Positions 1 to 8,269 of a stretch of 64,000 bases of DNA are shown here, one piece after another. The stretch comes from Shinella pollutisoli. Its GTDB lineage: Bacteria; Pseudomonadota; Alphaproteobacteria; Rhizobiales; Rhizobiaceae. A program made the translations under genes and the position numbers. The stretch's first letter is position 1. The number at the start of each line of letters is the position of its first letter. The notes below the pieces were generated by a model. The model worked only from the letters and a program-made list of their open reading frames with translations. It had not been told where the DNA came from and ran no database searches. Where the stretch lies: NCBI RefSeq assembly GCF_024609765.1, contig NZ_JANFDG010000029.1, positions 1 through 64,000 on the forward strand. Reading direction: 5' to 3'.

Positions 1-122
1 ATAGCGAATAGCGAATAGCGAATAGCGAATAGCGAATAGCGAATAGCGAATAGCGAATAGCGAGATCGGGGAAACCGTTTCTGTCGTCAACCCTATTCGC
101 TATTCGCCACTCGCTATTCGCT
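1..122. repeat. Heptamer tandem repeat with inverted copies (long hairpin)
   Basis: Positions 1-63 are nine exact copies of the 7-bp unit ATAGCGA; the array may continue to the left of the window. After a 28-bp spacer, positions 92-122 carry about four copies in the opposite orientation (TATTCGC units, one degenerate as CACTCGC). The two blocks are complementary over about 30 bp, so the transcript can fold into a long stem. It lies directly 3' of the lipoprotein gene that ends at 127 and could help terminate or stabilise its mRNA; that role is inference. A pure short tandem array is prone to copy-number change. Confidence 0.9.
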
Positions 123-126
123 CATC

Positions 127-753
127 TCACTTCGTATTATACGGCCCCTCGTCGAACCCCATGTAGAGCTTGGTGAAGTTGCCGGAACCGCCGGGCAGCG
201 GGATGTTGGCGTGGCTGAAGATGAACTGGCCGGTGCCGGAATCGGCCGGGATCGTCGCCTCGAACTGGACGAGCTGCGAATAGAGCGTCTGCGTGCCGTC
301 GGTGGCGGCGACGCGGATCGGCATGGTCACGGTGCCGGGCGTGCCGGCGGGACCCGTGACAATGCGGCCCTGCGCCATGACCGTGACGACGAGCTGGCTC
401 TCGTTCAAGACGCAGCGGCGCGTCGTGTCGGCAAGCGTCGCCTGGAAGAGCAGCTTCTCCGGATCGTCCTTCGCGCCTTTCGCATATTTGCGGTAGACCG
501 CCGTGCCGTCGCGCAGGAAGACCTGCGGGCAGCCGCCCTGGATGACGGCGGCCTGCTGCTGGGCCGCGGCGGGCTGGTCGCCGGTGGCAGCCGCGTCGCT
601 GGAGACGCCGAGATTCGCGCTGTTGTCCGTCTGGTTGCAGCCGGCGAGGATCGCCAGGAGGGAGAGGCCGGCGAGGGTTCCACGCAATCGCGGACGCGAA
701 ACGGCTGCGGACTTCTGCTGCGATTGCTCTTGGCGGGTCGTCATTCCAAACAC
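127..753 (-). CDS. Predicted outer-membrane or periplasmic lipoprotein, unknown function
   Basis: A 208-residue protein with a short charged N-terminus, a hydrophobic stretch and a lipobox ending LAGC with the lipidated cysteine near residue 39, so a signal peptidase II substrate is expected. A low-complexity Ala/Gln linker follows, then a beta-rich domain with two further cysteines (GGCPQ and RRCVL) that could form a disulfide. I do not recognise the family by name; lipoproteins of this shape occur in Rhizobiaceae. The GTG at 753 has a GAGGGG ribosome site about ten bases upstream; the ATG at 744 is the alternative start. It stands alone, divergent from thrC. Confidence 0.75.
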   Translation of the reverse strand: MFGMTTRQEQSQQKSAAVSRPRLRGTLAGLSLLAILAGCNQTDNSANLGVSSDAAATGDQPAAAQQQAAVIQGGCPQVFLRDGTAVYRKYAKGAKDDPEKLLFQATLADTTRRCVLNESQLVVTVMAQGRIVTGPAGTPGTVTMPIRVAATDGTQTLYSQLVQFEATIPADSGTGQFIFSHANIPLPGGSGNFTKLYMGFDEGPYNTK

Positions 754-937
754 GTTACTGATACCCCTCGATCAGGCCGCGCCGCGGGTGCGCGGGCCTT
801 TCGGATGTGGTGTGGCGGGCCTTTTCACGACCCCGGGCGATGGTCTATAGCAGCGGCGCGGCGAAAAATCGATTGTCGAATGGAACCGCCCGCAGAATTT
901 CCGGCGCGCCTGCGCGATATTCCAAGGATTTGTGCTC

Positions 938-2335
938 GTGGACTATGTTTCGACGCGGGGCGAGGCCCCTTCCCTCGGTTTCTCCGATGCGCTTCTCGCC
1001 GGGCTCGCCCGCGACGGCGGCCTCTACGTGCCGCGCGAATGGCCGGTCTTCTCGAAGAAGGAGATCCGGCAGCTCCGCGGAAAATCCTACCAGGAGATCG
1101 CCTTCACGGTGCTGTCGCCCTTCGTCGAGGGCGACATCGCGCCGGAGGAGTTCCGGGCGATGATCGACGAGGCCTATGCCACGTTCCGCCATCCGGCGGT
1201 GGCGCCGCTGGTGCAGACCGGGCCGAACGCCTTCGTGCTGGAGCTCTTCCACGGCACGACGCTCGCCTTCAAGGACGTGGCGATGCAGCTCCTCGCCCGG
1301 CTGATGGACCATGCGCTGGCCGCCCGCGGCGAGCGCGCGACCATCGTCGGCGCGACCTCCGGCGACACCGGCGGCGCGGCCATCGATGCCTTTGCGGGCC
1401 GCGAGCGCACCGACATCTTCATCCTTTTCCCGCAGGGCAAGGTCTCGCCGGTGCAGCAGCGGCAGATGACGACCTCGACGGCGAAGAACGTGCACGCCAT
1501 CGCCGTGAAAGGCAATTTCGACGACTGCCAGAACCTCGTGAAGGCGATGTTCAACGACCAGTCGTTCCGCGACCGGATGAAGCTCTCCGGCGTCAACTCG
1601 ATCAACTGGGCGCGCATCATGGCCCAGATCGTCTACTACTTCACGAGCGCCGTGACGCTGGGCGCGCCGGACCGCAAGATCTCGTTCACCGTGCCGACCG
1701 GCAATTTCGGCGACATCTTCGCCGGCTACGCCGCCAAGCGCATGGGGCTTTCGATCGACAGGCTGGTGATCGCCACCAACGAGAACGACATCCTCGCCCG
1801 CACGCTGAAGACCGGCCGCTACGAGATGCGCGACGTCAAGGCCACCACCTCGCCGTCGATGGACATCCAGATCTCCTCCAACTTCGAGCGGCTGCTCTTC
1901 GAGGCGCACGGGCGCGACGCGGGCGCGGTGCGCCGCGCGATGGACGGCCTGAGGCAATCCGGCGCCTTCGAGATCGGCGAAGGCGCGCTGAAGGCGATCC
2001 GCAGGGAGTTCCGGGCCGGCCGCGCCTCGGAAAAGCAGGTCGCCGCGACGATCCGCGAGACGCTCGCCTCGACCGGCTACCTGCTCGACCCGCATTCGGC
2101 GATCGGCGTCTTCGTGGCGGCGAAGCACGAGAAGCCGGGTGCGCCGATGGTGACGCTCGCGACCGCCCATCCGGCGAAATTCCCCGCCGCAGTAAAATCC
2201 GCGAGCGGTATTGACCCGGCGCTTCCGACGTGGCTTGCTGATCTGATGCAAAGGGAGGAGCGGTTCGACGTCCTGGAAGCAAAGCTCGACAACGTGGAAG
2301 CCTTCATCGGCGACCATTCGCGGGTCCGGGGCTAG
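938..2335 (+). CDS. thrC: Threonine synthase
   Basis: Converts O-phospho-L-homoserine to L-threonine in the cytosol, the last step of threonine synthesis; PLP-dependent. The 465-residue length fits the long proteobacterial/fungal class of the enzyme. The N-terminal YVSTRGEAP motif, the AFKD segment carrying the PLP lysine (about residue 110), the GATSGDTGGAA phosphate loop and the NSINWARI segment are all present. The GTG at 938 is preferred because AAGGA lies 9 bases upstream; the GTG at 932 would leave only 3. The M16 peptidase gene follows about 20 bases later and is probably co-transcribed. The homoserine kinase gene thrB lies about 10 kb away on the other strand. Confidence 0.95.
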   Translation: MDYVSTRGEAPSLGFSDALLAGLARDGGLYVPREWPVFSKKEIRQLRGKSYQEIAFTVLSPFVEGDIAPEEFRAMIDEAYATFRHPAVAPLVQTGPNAFVLELFHGTTLAFKDVAMQLLARLMDHALAARGERATIVGATSGDTGGAAIDAFAGRERTDIFILFPQGKVSPVQQRQMTTSTAKNVHAIAVKGNFDDCQNLVKAMFNDQSFRDRMKLSGVNSINWARIMAQIVYYFTSAVTLGAPDRKISFTVPTGNFGDIFAGYAAKRMGLSIDRLVIATNENDILARTLKTGRYEMRDVKATTSPSMDIQISSNFERLLFEAHGRDAGAVRRAMDGLRQSGAFEIGEGALKAIRREFRAGRASEKQVAATIRETLASTGYLLDPHSAIGVFVAAKHEKPGAPMVTLATAHPAKFPAAVKSASGIDPALPTWLADLMQREERFDVLEAKLDNVEAFIGDHSRVRG

Positions 2336-2356
2336 GAAGCGCGGAAAGTGCGGAAG

Positions 2357-3652
2357 ATGAGAGTTGAGTGCACCCGGCTTCAATCCGGGTTGACCGTGGT
2401 GACGGAAACGATGCCCCATCTGGAGAGCGTGGCTCTCGGGGTCTGGATCAAGTCGGGATCGCGCAACGAAACCACGGACGAGCACGGCATCGCCCACCTC
2501 CTCGAGCACATGGCCTTCAAGGGCACGGCACGCCGCTCCGCCCGCGAGATCGCCGAGGAGATCGAGAACGTCGGCGGCGAGGTCAACGCCGCCACCTCCA
2601 CCGAGACCACCTCCTACTACGCCCGCGTGCTGAAGGACCACGTGCCGCTGGCCGTCGACATCCTCGCCGACATCCTCACCGAGTCCGTCTTCGACGAGGA
2701 GGAGCTGCGCCGCGAGAAGCACGTCATCCTGCAGGAGATCGGCGCGGCCAACGACACGCCCGACGACGTCGTCTTCGACAAGTTCTCCGAGACCGCCTAT
2801 CGCGGCCAGACGATCGGCCGGGCCATCCTCGGCACGCCGGAGACGGTGCTCTCCTTCTCGCCCGGCGAGATCCGCACCTATCTGTCGCGCAACTACACGA
2901 CGGACCGCATGTTCGTGGTGGCGGCGGGCGCCGTCGAGCACGACGAGTTCGTGCGCCAGGTCGAACAGCGCTTCGCCTCGCTGCCGGTCGCGCCGAGCGC
3001 GCCGCCGGTCTTCGAGGCCGCGCGCTATTCGGGCGGCGACGTGCGCGAGACGCGCGACCTGATGGACGCGCAGGTCCTCCTCGGCTTCGAGGGCAAGGCC
3101 TATCATGCCCGCGACTTCTACTGTTCGCAGATCCTCGCCAACATCCTCGGCGGCGGCATGTCCTCGCGCCTCTTCCAGGAGGTACGCGAGCACCGCGGCC
3201 TCTGCTACTCGATCTACGCCTTCCACTGGGGCTTCTCCGACACCGGCATCTTCGGCATCCATGCGGCGACCGGCGGCGAGAACCTGCCGGAGTTGATGCC
3301 CGTCATCTTCGAGGAACTGCGCAGGGCCTCCGACCGTATCGACCAGCAGGAGATCGAGCGGGCGCGGGCGCAGATCCGCGCGCAGCTGCTGATGGGCCAG
3401 GAAAGCCCGGCCGCCCGCGCCGGCCAGATCGCCCGGCAGATGATGCTCTACGGCCGGCCGATCCCCAACGAGGAACTGATGGAGCGGCTCGCCGGCATCA
3501 CCACCGAGCGGCTGACCGATCTCGCCGGCCGGCTCTTCTTCGACACAGTGCCCACCCTTTCGGCGATCGGCCCGCTGGACCAGCTCGTGCCCGCCGGCGA
3601 CATCACGCGCTCCCTGTCGCGCGGGACGGAGGCGCAGCGGGCGGCGGGATAA
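2357..3652 (+). CDS. M16 family zinc peptidase (processing-peptidase-like)
   Basis: A 431-residue insulinase/mitochondrial processing peptidase-like protein. The inverted zinc motif HLLEHMAF (HxxEH) lies near residue 50, with the downstream acidic ligand region EVNAATSTETTSYY-EE. Two M16 halves of about 200 residues are visible, and the C-terminal half carries the GGGMSSRLFQEVRE segment typical of the family. There is no signal peptide, so it is probably cytosolic. The ATG at 2357 is chosen over the in-frame GTG at 2348 because a GGAAAG site fits it. It follows thrC closely, an arrangement I recall from other Rhizobiaceae. The physiological substrate cannot be told from sequence. Confidence 0.93.
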   Translation: MRVECTRLQSGLTVVTETMPHLESVALGVWIKSGSRNETTDEHGIAHLLEHMAFKGTARRSAREIAEEIENVGGEVNAATSTETTSYYARVLKDHVPLAVDILADILTESVFDEEELRREKHVILQEIGAANDTPDDVVFDKFSETAYRGQTIGRAILGTPETVLSFSPGEIRTYLSRNYTTDRMFVVAAGAVEHDEFVRQVEQRFASLPVAPSAPPVFEAARYSGGDVRETRDLMDAQVLLGFEGKAYHARDFYCSQILANILGGGMSSRLFQEVREHRGLCYSIYAFHWGFSDTGIFGIHAATGGENLPELMPVIFEELRRASDRIDQQEIERARAQIRAQLLMGQESPAARAGQIARQMMLYGRPIPNEELMERLAGITTERLTDLAGRLFFDTVPTLSAIGPLDQLVPAGDITRSLSRGTEAQRAAG

Positions 3653-3674
3653 CGGCTGCGCGGCATTCGTGATA

Positions 3675-3931
3675 CCCCCCTCTGGCTGCCGGCCATCTCC
3701 CTCTCAAGGGGGATTGTCGAATATGGCTCGACGCTGCCGGTTCCTCCTTCTCCCCGGCGGGGAGAAGGTGGCCCGAAGGGTCGGATGAGGGGGTTGGGCA
3801 CGCCTTCGGCGTTCCCCCTCATCCCGCTGCCGCGACCTTCTCCCCGCCGGGGAGAAGGGACAGGCGGCACCCTCGGAACTCCATATGCGATAGCCCTGCT
3901 CGAGGGGGAGATGCCCGGCGGACCAGAGGGG
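3675..3931. repeat. Nested palindromic intergenic mosaic element (RIME-like)
   Basis: This gene-free stretch is a composite of two palindrome families. The outer arms (about 3675-3713 and 3897-3931) are an inverted pair of the CTGCCGG-CATCTCCC type. The inner part holds two inverted copies of a CTTCTCCCC-GGGGAGAAGG hairpin unit (about 3747-3793 and 3814-3857), each with a GGATGAGGGGG-type tail. Related blocks recur near 13.4, 15.8, 26.6, 34.9, 42.2, 47.6, 52.4 and 60.0 kb. They match the description of Rhizobium-specific intergenic mosaic elements. I see no gene inside. Confidence 0.85.
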
Positions 3932-4008
3932 TAGGCCATTTCCTCCATTTGACGCCGTCACACATACCGGCATAGTCTCGGCGCAGGCATGCCCGTGCGG
4001 AGGATTTG

Positions 4009-4641
4009 ATGGCGAGGTCGGTTTTTCGGTTCCTGTCGCGGCAGTCCGAATCCGTCGAGCTTGCCGGCGAAGCGCATTTCCTCCGCCTGCCCCGCTACCA
4101 GGACTACCGGCAATGGTCGGCGCTGCGCTCGGAGAGCCGGCGCTTCCTCGAACCCTGGGAGCCGACCTGGCGCGGCGACGAGCTGAGCGAGAGCGCGTTT
4201 CGCGCCCGGGTCACGCGCAACGAGCAGGAATACGCCTCGGGTCAGGCCGTTCCCCTCCTCCTCTTCTCCCGGTCGGACAACGTGCTGCTCGGCGGCCTCA
4301 CCGTCGGCTATATCCGCCGGGGTGCCGCGCAATGCTGCATGATCGGCTACTGGATGGGCGAGCGCCACGCCGGCAAGGGCCACATGTTCGCGGCGCTCAA
4401 ACTGGTTATTCCCTACATCTTTTCCAGCCTTCAGTTGCACCGTATCGAGGCAGCCTGTATTCCAGACAACACGAGAAGCATACGCCTCCTTGAAAAGGCC
4501 GGCTTTCGGCGCGAAGGCTACCTCAGGGAGTATCTGAAGATAAACGGGGAGTGGCGCGACCACGTCATGTATTCGCTGCTTGCGGCCGACGCACGGCCGG
4601 GGCCGCAGACAAGCGTGATGCAGACGGACGCGGCCGGGTGA
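4009..4641 (+). CDS. GNAT N-acetyltransferase, RimJ/RimL-like
   Basis: A 210-residue acetyl-CoA-dependent acetyltransferase of the GNAT fold. The acetyl-CoA loop is seen as GERHAGKGHMFAAL (about residues 119-132), followed by the family's HRIEAACIPDNTRSIRLLEKAGF segment, which is characteristic of the ribosomal-protein alanine acetyltransferases RimJ/RimL. The substrate may be a ribosomal protein N-terminus or a small molecule. The ATG at 4009 is preceded by GGAGGA at close spacing; a TTG sits just before it. The gene lies between a repeat element and the EAL-domain gene, whose start is about 27 bases after this stop. Confidence 0.85.
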   Translation: MARSVFRFLSRQSESVELAGEAHFLRLPRYQDYRQWSALRSESRRFLEPWEPTWRGDELSESAFRARVTRNEQEYASGQAVPLLLFSRSDNVLLGGLTVGYIRRGAAQCCMIGYWMGERHAGKGHMFAALKLVIPYIFSSLQLHRIEAACIPDNTRSIRLLEKAGFRREGYLREYLKINGEWRDHVMYSLLAADARPGPQTSVMQTDAAG

Positions 4642-4667
4642 GGACAGCCAAGGGCAATGCAGTTTCC

Positions 4668-7580
4668 ATGATCTTTTCCCGCCTGCCGCAAACGCCGCCC
4701 GCCGGCCGGCTGCTCGCGCTCGTCCTTCTGGCGGCCATGCTGCTCGTCGGCGCGCTTTCGGGCCTGGCGCACGCGGTCGAGCCGGTCCGGATCTCGCGCG
4801 ACGACACCGCGCTCGACCTGACGGCGACGACGGAAATCTATACCGGCCGGGGCGAGGCCTTCCAGGTCTCGACCGCGCCCGGCACCGACGGCATCGTGCG
4901 GCGCATCGAGGTGCGCGCCACCTCCCCCGAGCATCAGGGCGACTGGGCGGTCTTCGCGCTCGCCAACGTCTCCGAGGAGCAGATCGACCGGGTGATCGTC
5001 GCGCCGCATTTCCGCCTCGTGCAGTCGAAGCTGTTCTGGCCGGACCTCGGCGCGAAGCGCATCCTCTCCATCACCCCGTCCGAAGGTTTTGCGCTCGACC
5101 GGCAGCCGAGCGACGAGGCGGACGTCTTCCGCATCACGCTGAATCCCGGCTCCGTCGTTACCTTCGTCGCCGAGCTCGCCACGCCCGACCTGCCGCAGAT
5201 CTACCTCTGGGAGCCGGACGCCTACAAGGACACGGTCAACGCCTTCACGCTCTACCGCGGCATCGTGCTCGGCATCGCCGGCCTGCTCGCCGTCTTCCTC
5301 ACCATCCTCTTCGTGGTGAAGGGCACCTCGATGCTGCCGGCGACGGCGGCGCTCGCCTGGGCGGTGCTCGGCTATATCTGCGTCGATTTCGGCTTCCTCT
5401 CCAAGCTCATCAGCATCACGGCCGGCGACGAGCGGATCTGGCGGGCGGGAACGGAGGTCTTCCTCGCCGCCGGCCTCGTCGTCTTCCTCTTCACCTATCT
5501 CAATCTCAACCGCTGGCACGCGCATCTCTCCTACGCCACGCTCGCCTGGGTGCTCGGCCTTGCGCTGCTCTTCGGCGTGGCGATCTACGACCCGCCGATC
5601 GCGTCCGGCATCGCCCGGCTCTCCTTCGCGCTCACCGGCTCGGTCGGCATCGTGCTGATCGCCTATCTCGGCTTCAACCGCTACGACCGGGCGATCCTGC
5701 TGGTGCCGGCCTGGGCGCTGATCCTCGTCTGGCTGTTCGGGGCCTGGCTGACGGTGACGGGCCAGCTCAACAACGACATCATCCAGCCGGCGCTCGGCGG
5801 CGGGCTGGTGCTGATCGTGCTGCTCATCGGCTTCACGGTGATGCAGCACGCGTTTGCCGGCGGCGCCTACGGCCAGGGCCTGTTCTCCGACCTCGAACGC
5901 CAGTCGCTGGCGCTGACGGGCTCCGGCGACACGGTCTGGGACTGGGACGTGGCGCGCGACCGCGTCGTCACCATTCCGGACATCTCCACCCAGCTCGGCC
6001 TTGCGCCCGGCGTCATGCACGGGCCGGCGAGGAACTGGCTGCCGCGCCTCCATCCGGACGACCGCGACCGTTTCCGCGCGACGCTCGACGTGCTGCTCGA
6101 ACACCGCCGCGGGCGACTCAACCACCAGTTCCGCGTGCGCGCCGAGGACGGCCATTACCACTGGCTGTCGATCCGCGCCCGGCCGGTGCTCGGCGCCAAC
6201 GGCGAGGTCATCCGCTGCGTCGGCACGATCATCGACATCACCGAGCAGCGCAATTCCGTCGACCGGCTGCTGCAGGACGCGCTGCACGACAACCTCACCG
6301 GCCTTCCCAACCGCCAGGTCTTCCTCGACCGGCTGCAGGCGATCCTGTCCTTGACGGGAAGCTCGGAAGAGGTGCGCCCGACCGTGCTCACCATCGACAT
6401 CGACCGCTACAAGCAGGTGAACGACGCATTGGGCATCGCCGCCGGCGACAATATCCTGATCGCGCTGACGCGGCGGCTGCGCCGGCTGCTCAAGCCGCAG
6501 GACACGCTGGCGCGGCTTTCCGGCGACCAGTTCGGCCTGATCCTGATGTCGGAGCGCGACCCGGCCAAGGTCGCCGACTTCGCCGACGCCGTCAGCAAGG
6601 CGATCATGGTGCCGATCAACTTCGCCGGCCGCGAGATCATCCTGACGGCCTCGATCGGCCTCGTTTCCTGGGTCGACCAGCAGGAGGACGCCGCGGGCCT
6701 CCTCAACAACGCCGAGCTTGCCATGTACCGGGCGAAGAAGGCCGGCGGCAACCGCGTGGAGCCCTTCCGTCCCGCCTTCCGCACGCTCGGCGCGGACCGT
6801 CTCCAGATCGAGACGGACCTGCGCCGCGCCATCGAGCGCAAGGAACTGTCGCTCGCCTACCAGCCGATCGTCCGGCTCTCCGACGCCGAGATCGCCGGCT
6901 TCGAGGCGCTGATGCGCTGGGACCACCCGAAGCGCGGCAATATCTCGCCGGCCGAGTTCATCCCGATCGCCGAATCCTCCGACCTCATCGGCCAGCTCGG
7001 CCTCTTCGCGCTCGACCGCGCGGCGAGCGACCTGATGGACTGGCAGCTGCAGACGGGCGAGCTGCCGATCTTCGTCTCCGTCAACCTGTCGAGCGCCCAG
7101 CTCATCAACAACGAGCTCTACACCGATGTCCGCGCGGTGCTGGCGAAGACCCACTGTGCGCCGGAGAAGCTGAAGCTGGAGCTCACCGAATCGGTCGTGA
7201 TGGAGAACCCGGAACAGGCCCGCCTGATCCTCACCAAGCTGAAGGAGGCGGGCCTCGGCCTCGCGCTCGACGATTTCGGCACCGGCCATTCCTCGCTCTC
7301 CTACCTCACCCGCTTCCCCTTCGACACGATCAAGATCGACAAGGCGCTGGTGCGCGACGGCTCGGACAAGCGCACGGTGCTGCTGCGCTCCGTCATCTCG
7401 ATGGCGCGCGAGCTCGACATGCAGGTCGTGGCGGAAGGCATCGAGTCGGAGGAGGACGCCATCGAGCTCGGCAACATGGGCTGCGCCTACGGCCAGAGCT
7501 ACCTCTTCGGCCCGCCGATCGGCTGCGATTCGGTGCAGCGGCTGCTGAAGGAGCGGTTTCCGCTGATGAAGCGGGCGTGA
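4668..7580 (+). CDS. Membrane PAS-GGDEF-EAL protein, probable c-di-GMP phosphodiesterase
   Basis: A 970-residue integral membrane signalling protein. Order: signal/TM segment (about residues 8-32), a periplasmic 7TMR-DISMED2-like beta domain (to about 185), about seven transmembrane helices (about 190-390), a PAS domain with PAC motif (about 405-525), a GGDEF domain (about 535-695) and an EAL domain (about 710-960). The GGDEF signature is degenerate (SGDQF at 618-622), so cyclase activity is unlikely. The EAL domain keeps EALMRW (746-751), the ELTES glutamate, DDFGTG (868-873) and VVAEGIES, so c-di-GMP hydrolysis is expected. The ATG at 4668 avoids a long overlap with the upstream gene; a GTG at 4638 overlaps its stop. 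Confidence 0.9.
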   Translation: MIFSRLPQTPPAGRLLALVLLAAMLLVGALSGLAHAVEPVRISRDDTALDLTATTEIYTGRGEAFQVSTAPGTDGIVRRIEVRATSPEHQGDWAVFALANVSEEQIDRVIVAPHFRLVQSKLFWPDLGAKRILSITPSEGFALDRQPSDEADVFRITLNPGSVVTFVAELATPDLPQIYLWEPDAYKDTVNAFTLYRGIVLGIAGLLAVFLTILFVVKGTSMLPATAALAWAVLGYICVDFGFLSKLISITAGDERIWRAGTEVFLAAGLVVFLFTYLNLNRWHAHLSYATLAWVLGLALLFGVAIYDPPIASGIARLSFALTGSVGIVLIAYLGFNRYDRAILLVPAWALILVWLFGAWLTVTGQLNNDIIQPALGGGLVLIVLLIGFTVMQHAFAGGAYGQGLFSDLERQSLALTGSGDTVWDWDVARDRVVTIPDISTQLGLAPGVMHGPARNWLPRLHPDDRDRFRATLDVLLEHRRGRLNHQFRVRAEDGHYHWLSIRARPVLGANGEVIRCVGTIIDITEQRNSVDRLLQDALHDNLTGLPNRQVFLDRLQAILSLTGSSEEVRPTVLTIDIDRYKQVNDALGIAAGDNILIALTRRLRRLLKPQDTLARLSGDQFGLILMSERDPAKVADFADAVSKAIMVPINFAGREIILTASIGLVSWVDQQEDAAGLLNNAELAMYRAKKAGGNRVEPFRPAFRTLGADRLQIETDLRRAIERKELSLAYQPIVRLSDAEIAGFEALMRWDHPKRGNISPAEFIPIAESSDLIGQLGLFALDRAASDLMDWQLQTGELPIFVSVNLSSAQLINNELYTDVRAVLAKTHCAPEKLKLELTESVVMENPEQARLILTKLKEAGLGLALDDFGTGHSSLSYLTRFPFDTIKIDKALVRDGSDKRTVLLRSVISMARELDMQVVAEGIESEEDAIELGNMGCAYGQSYLFGPPIGCDSVQRLLKERFPLMKRA

Positions 7581-7589
7581 GGGGCGGCG

Positions 7590-7895
7590 TCAGGCGGCAA
7601 GGACACGAAGCACGGCTTCGGGTTCCTTCTCCATGACGCGCAGGAGCGTGCGGGCGGCGCCGCTCGGTTGCCGCTGTCCCTGTTCCCATTTGCGGTAACC
7701 GGAAACGCTCGTTCCCAGGAAGCGCGCCATCTGCTCCTGCGTCAGGTTGAGGTTCCTGCGAATGGCCTTGGGATCGACGCCGTCAGCGTCGACGGTATGG
7801 ACGATCGTGCCATGCAAGGGGCTGCCCGAGGCATGGGCAAGCGCCTCGGACAACGCTTGGGAAAGCTCGCTTCCAAACGCCGTCTTCTTTGTCAT
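7590..7895 (-). CDS. Helix-turn-helix antitoxin, HigA/NadS-like
   Basis: A 101-residue DNA-binding protein whose C-terminal half is a helix-turn-helix of the Xre type (NLTQEQMARFLGTS followed by the YRKWEQGQRQPSG recognition segment). That places it with HigA/NadS/MqsA-type antitoxins. Its start codon is one base after the stop of the RelE-like gene, and toxin-first order is usual for higBA systems. The expected role is to neutralise the toxin and repress the shared promoter through the palindrome at 8240-8258. The pair looks less GC-rich than its neighbours, which suggests horizontal acquisition. Confidence 0.85.
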   Translation of the reverse strand: MTKKTAFGSELSQALSEALAHASGSPLHGTIVHTVDADGVDPKAIRRNLNLTQEQMARFLGTSVSGYRKWEQGQRQPSGAARTLLRVMEKEPEAVLRVLAA

Positions 7896-7896
7896 A

Positions 7897-8232
7897 TCAC
7901 TTGCTCCTCTGATGCTGTTTTATCGCCTTCGCAATCGCAGCAACCGTCTTCTTCTCCGCAGGCGACAGATCCGTGCGAACGCTCTTGGCATAGACGAGCA
8001 GGGCGTAGATCGGTGCCTCATCGCCATACCAGTAATAGATCACGCGCGCACCGCCGCGCTTGCCCTTGCCGCCCGCTGAGAAGCGCAGCTTGCGAACGCC
8101 GCCCGTGCCGGGAATCTCGTCTCCCATCAACGGATATGCCGCAAGATAGTCGATCAGCGCCGTGCGCTCTTCCGGCGAGAAGATCGCCTCCGCCTGCCGG
8201 ATGAACGTTGGAAGCTCGACGACCGTCTGCAT
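7897..8232 (-). CDS. RelE/HigB-like toxin of a type II toxin-antitoxin module
   Basis: A 111-residue protein matching RelE/HigB-type toxins: an N-terminal helix (FIRQAEAIFSPEERTAL), a central GTGGVRKLRFS beta segment, the basic GGKGKRGGARVIYYW stretch and a C-terminal YAKSVRTDLSPAEKK segment. Relatives are ribosome-dependent mRNA interferases. It is the first gene of a two-gene operon with the HTH antitoxin. No good ribosome site is visible before the ATG, and the upstream palindrome ends 8 bases from it, so the transcript leader may be very short. Confidence 0.85.
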   Translation of the reverse strand: MQTVVELPTFIRQAEAIFSPEERTALIDYLAAYPLMGDEIPGTGGVRKLRFSAGGKGKRGGARVIYYWYGDEAPIYALLVYAKSVRTDLSPAEKKTVAAIAKAIKQHQRSK

Positions 8233-8239
8233 GATTGAA

Positions 8240-8258
8240 CATAACCCATTGGGCTATG
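8240..8258. promoter_or_regulatory. Palindrome upstream of the toxin-antitoxin operon (candidate operator)
   Basis: CATAACCCA and TGGGCTATG flank one central base: 9-bp arms with one mismatch, immediately upstream of the toxin start at 8232. The position fits autorepression by the HTH antitoxin or the toxin-antitoxin complex. No binding data; inference from position and symmetry. Confidence 0.6.
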
Positions 8259-8269
8259 CTTTCCAAGCA

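Noticed and set aside
211-2214. A long plus-strand open frame across the lipoprotein gene and thrC
   Set aside because: Low-complexity Arg/Ala/Gly protein typical of antisense or shifted frames in GC-rich DNA. The lipoprotein and thrC have clear family motifs and ribosome sites in other frames.
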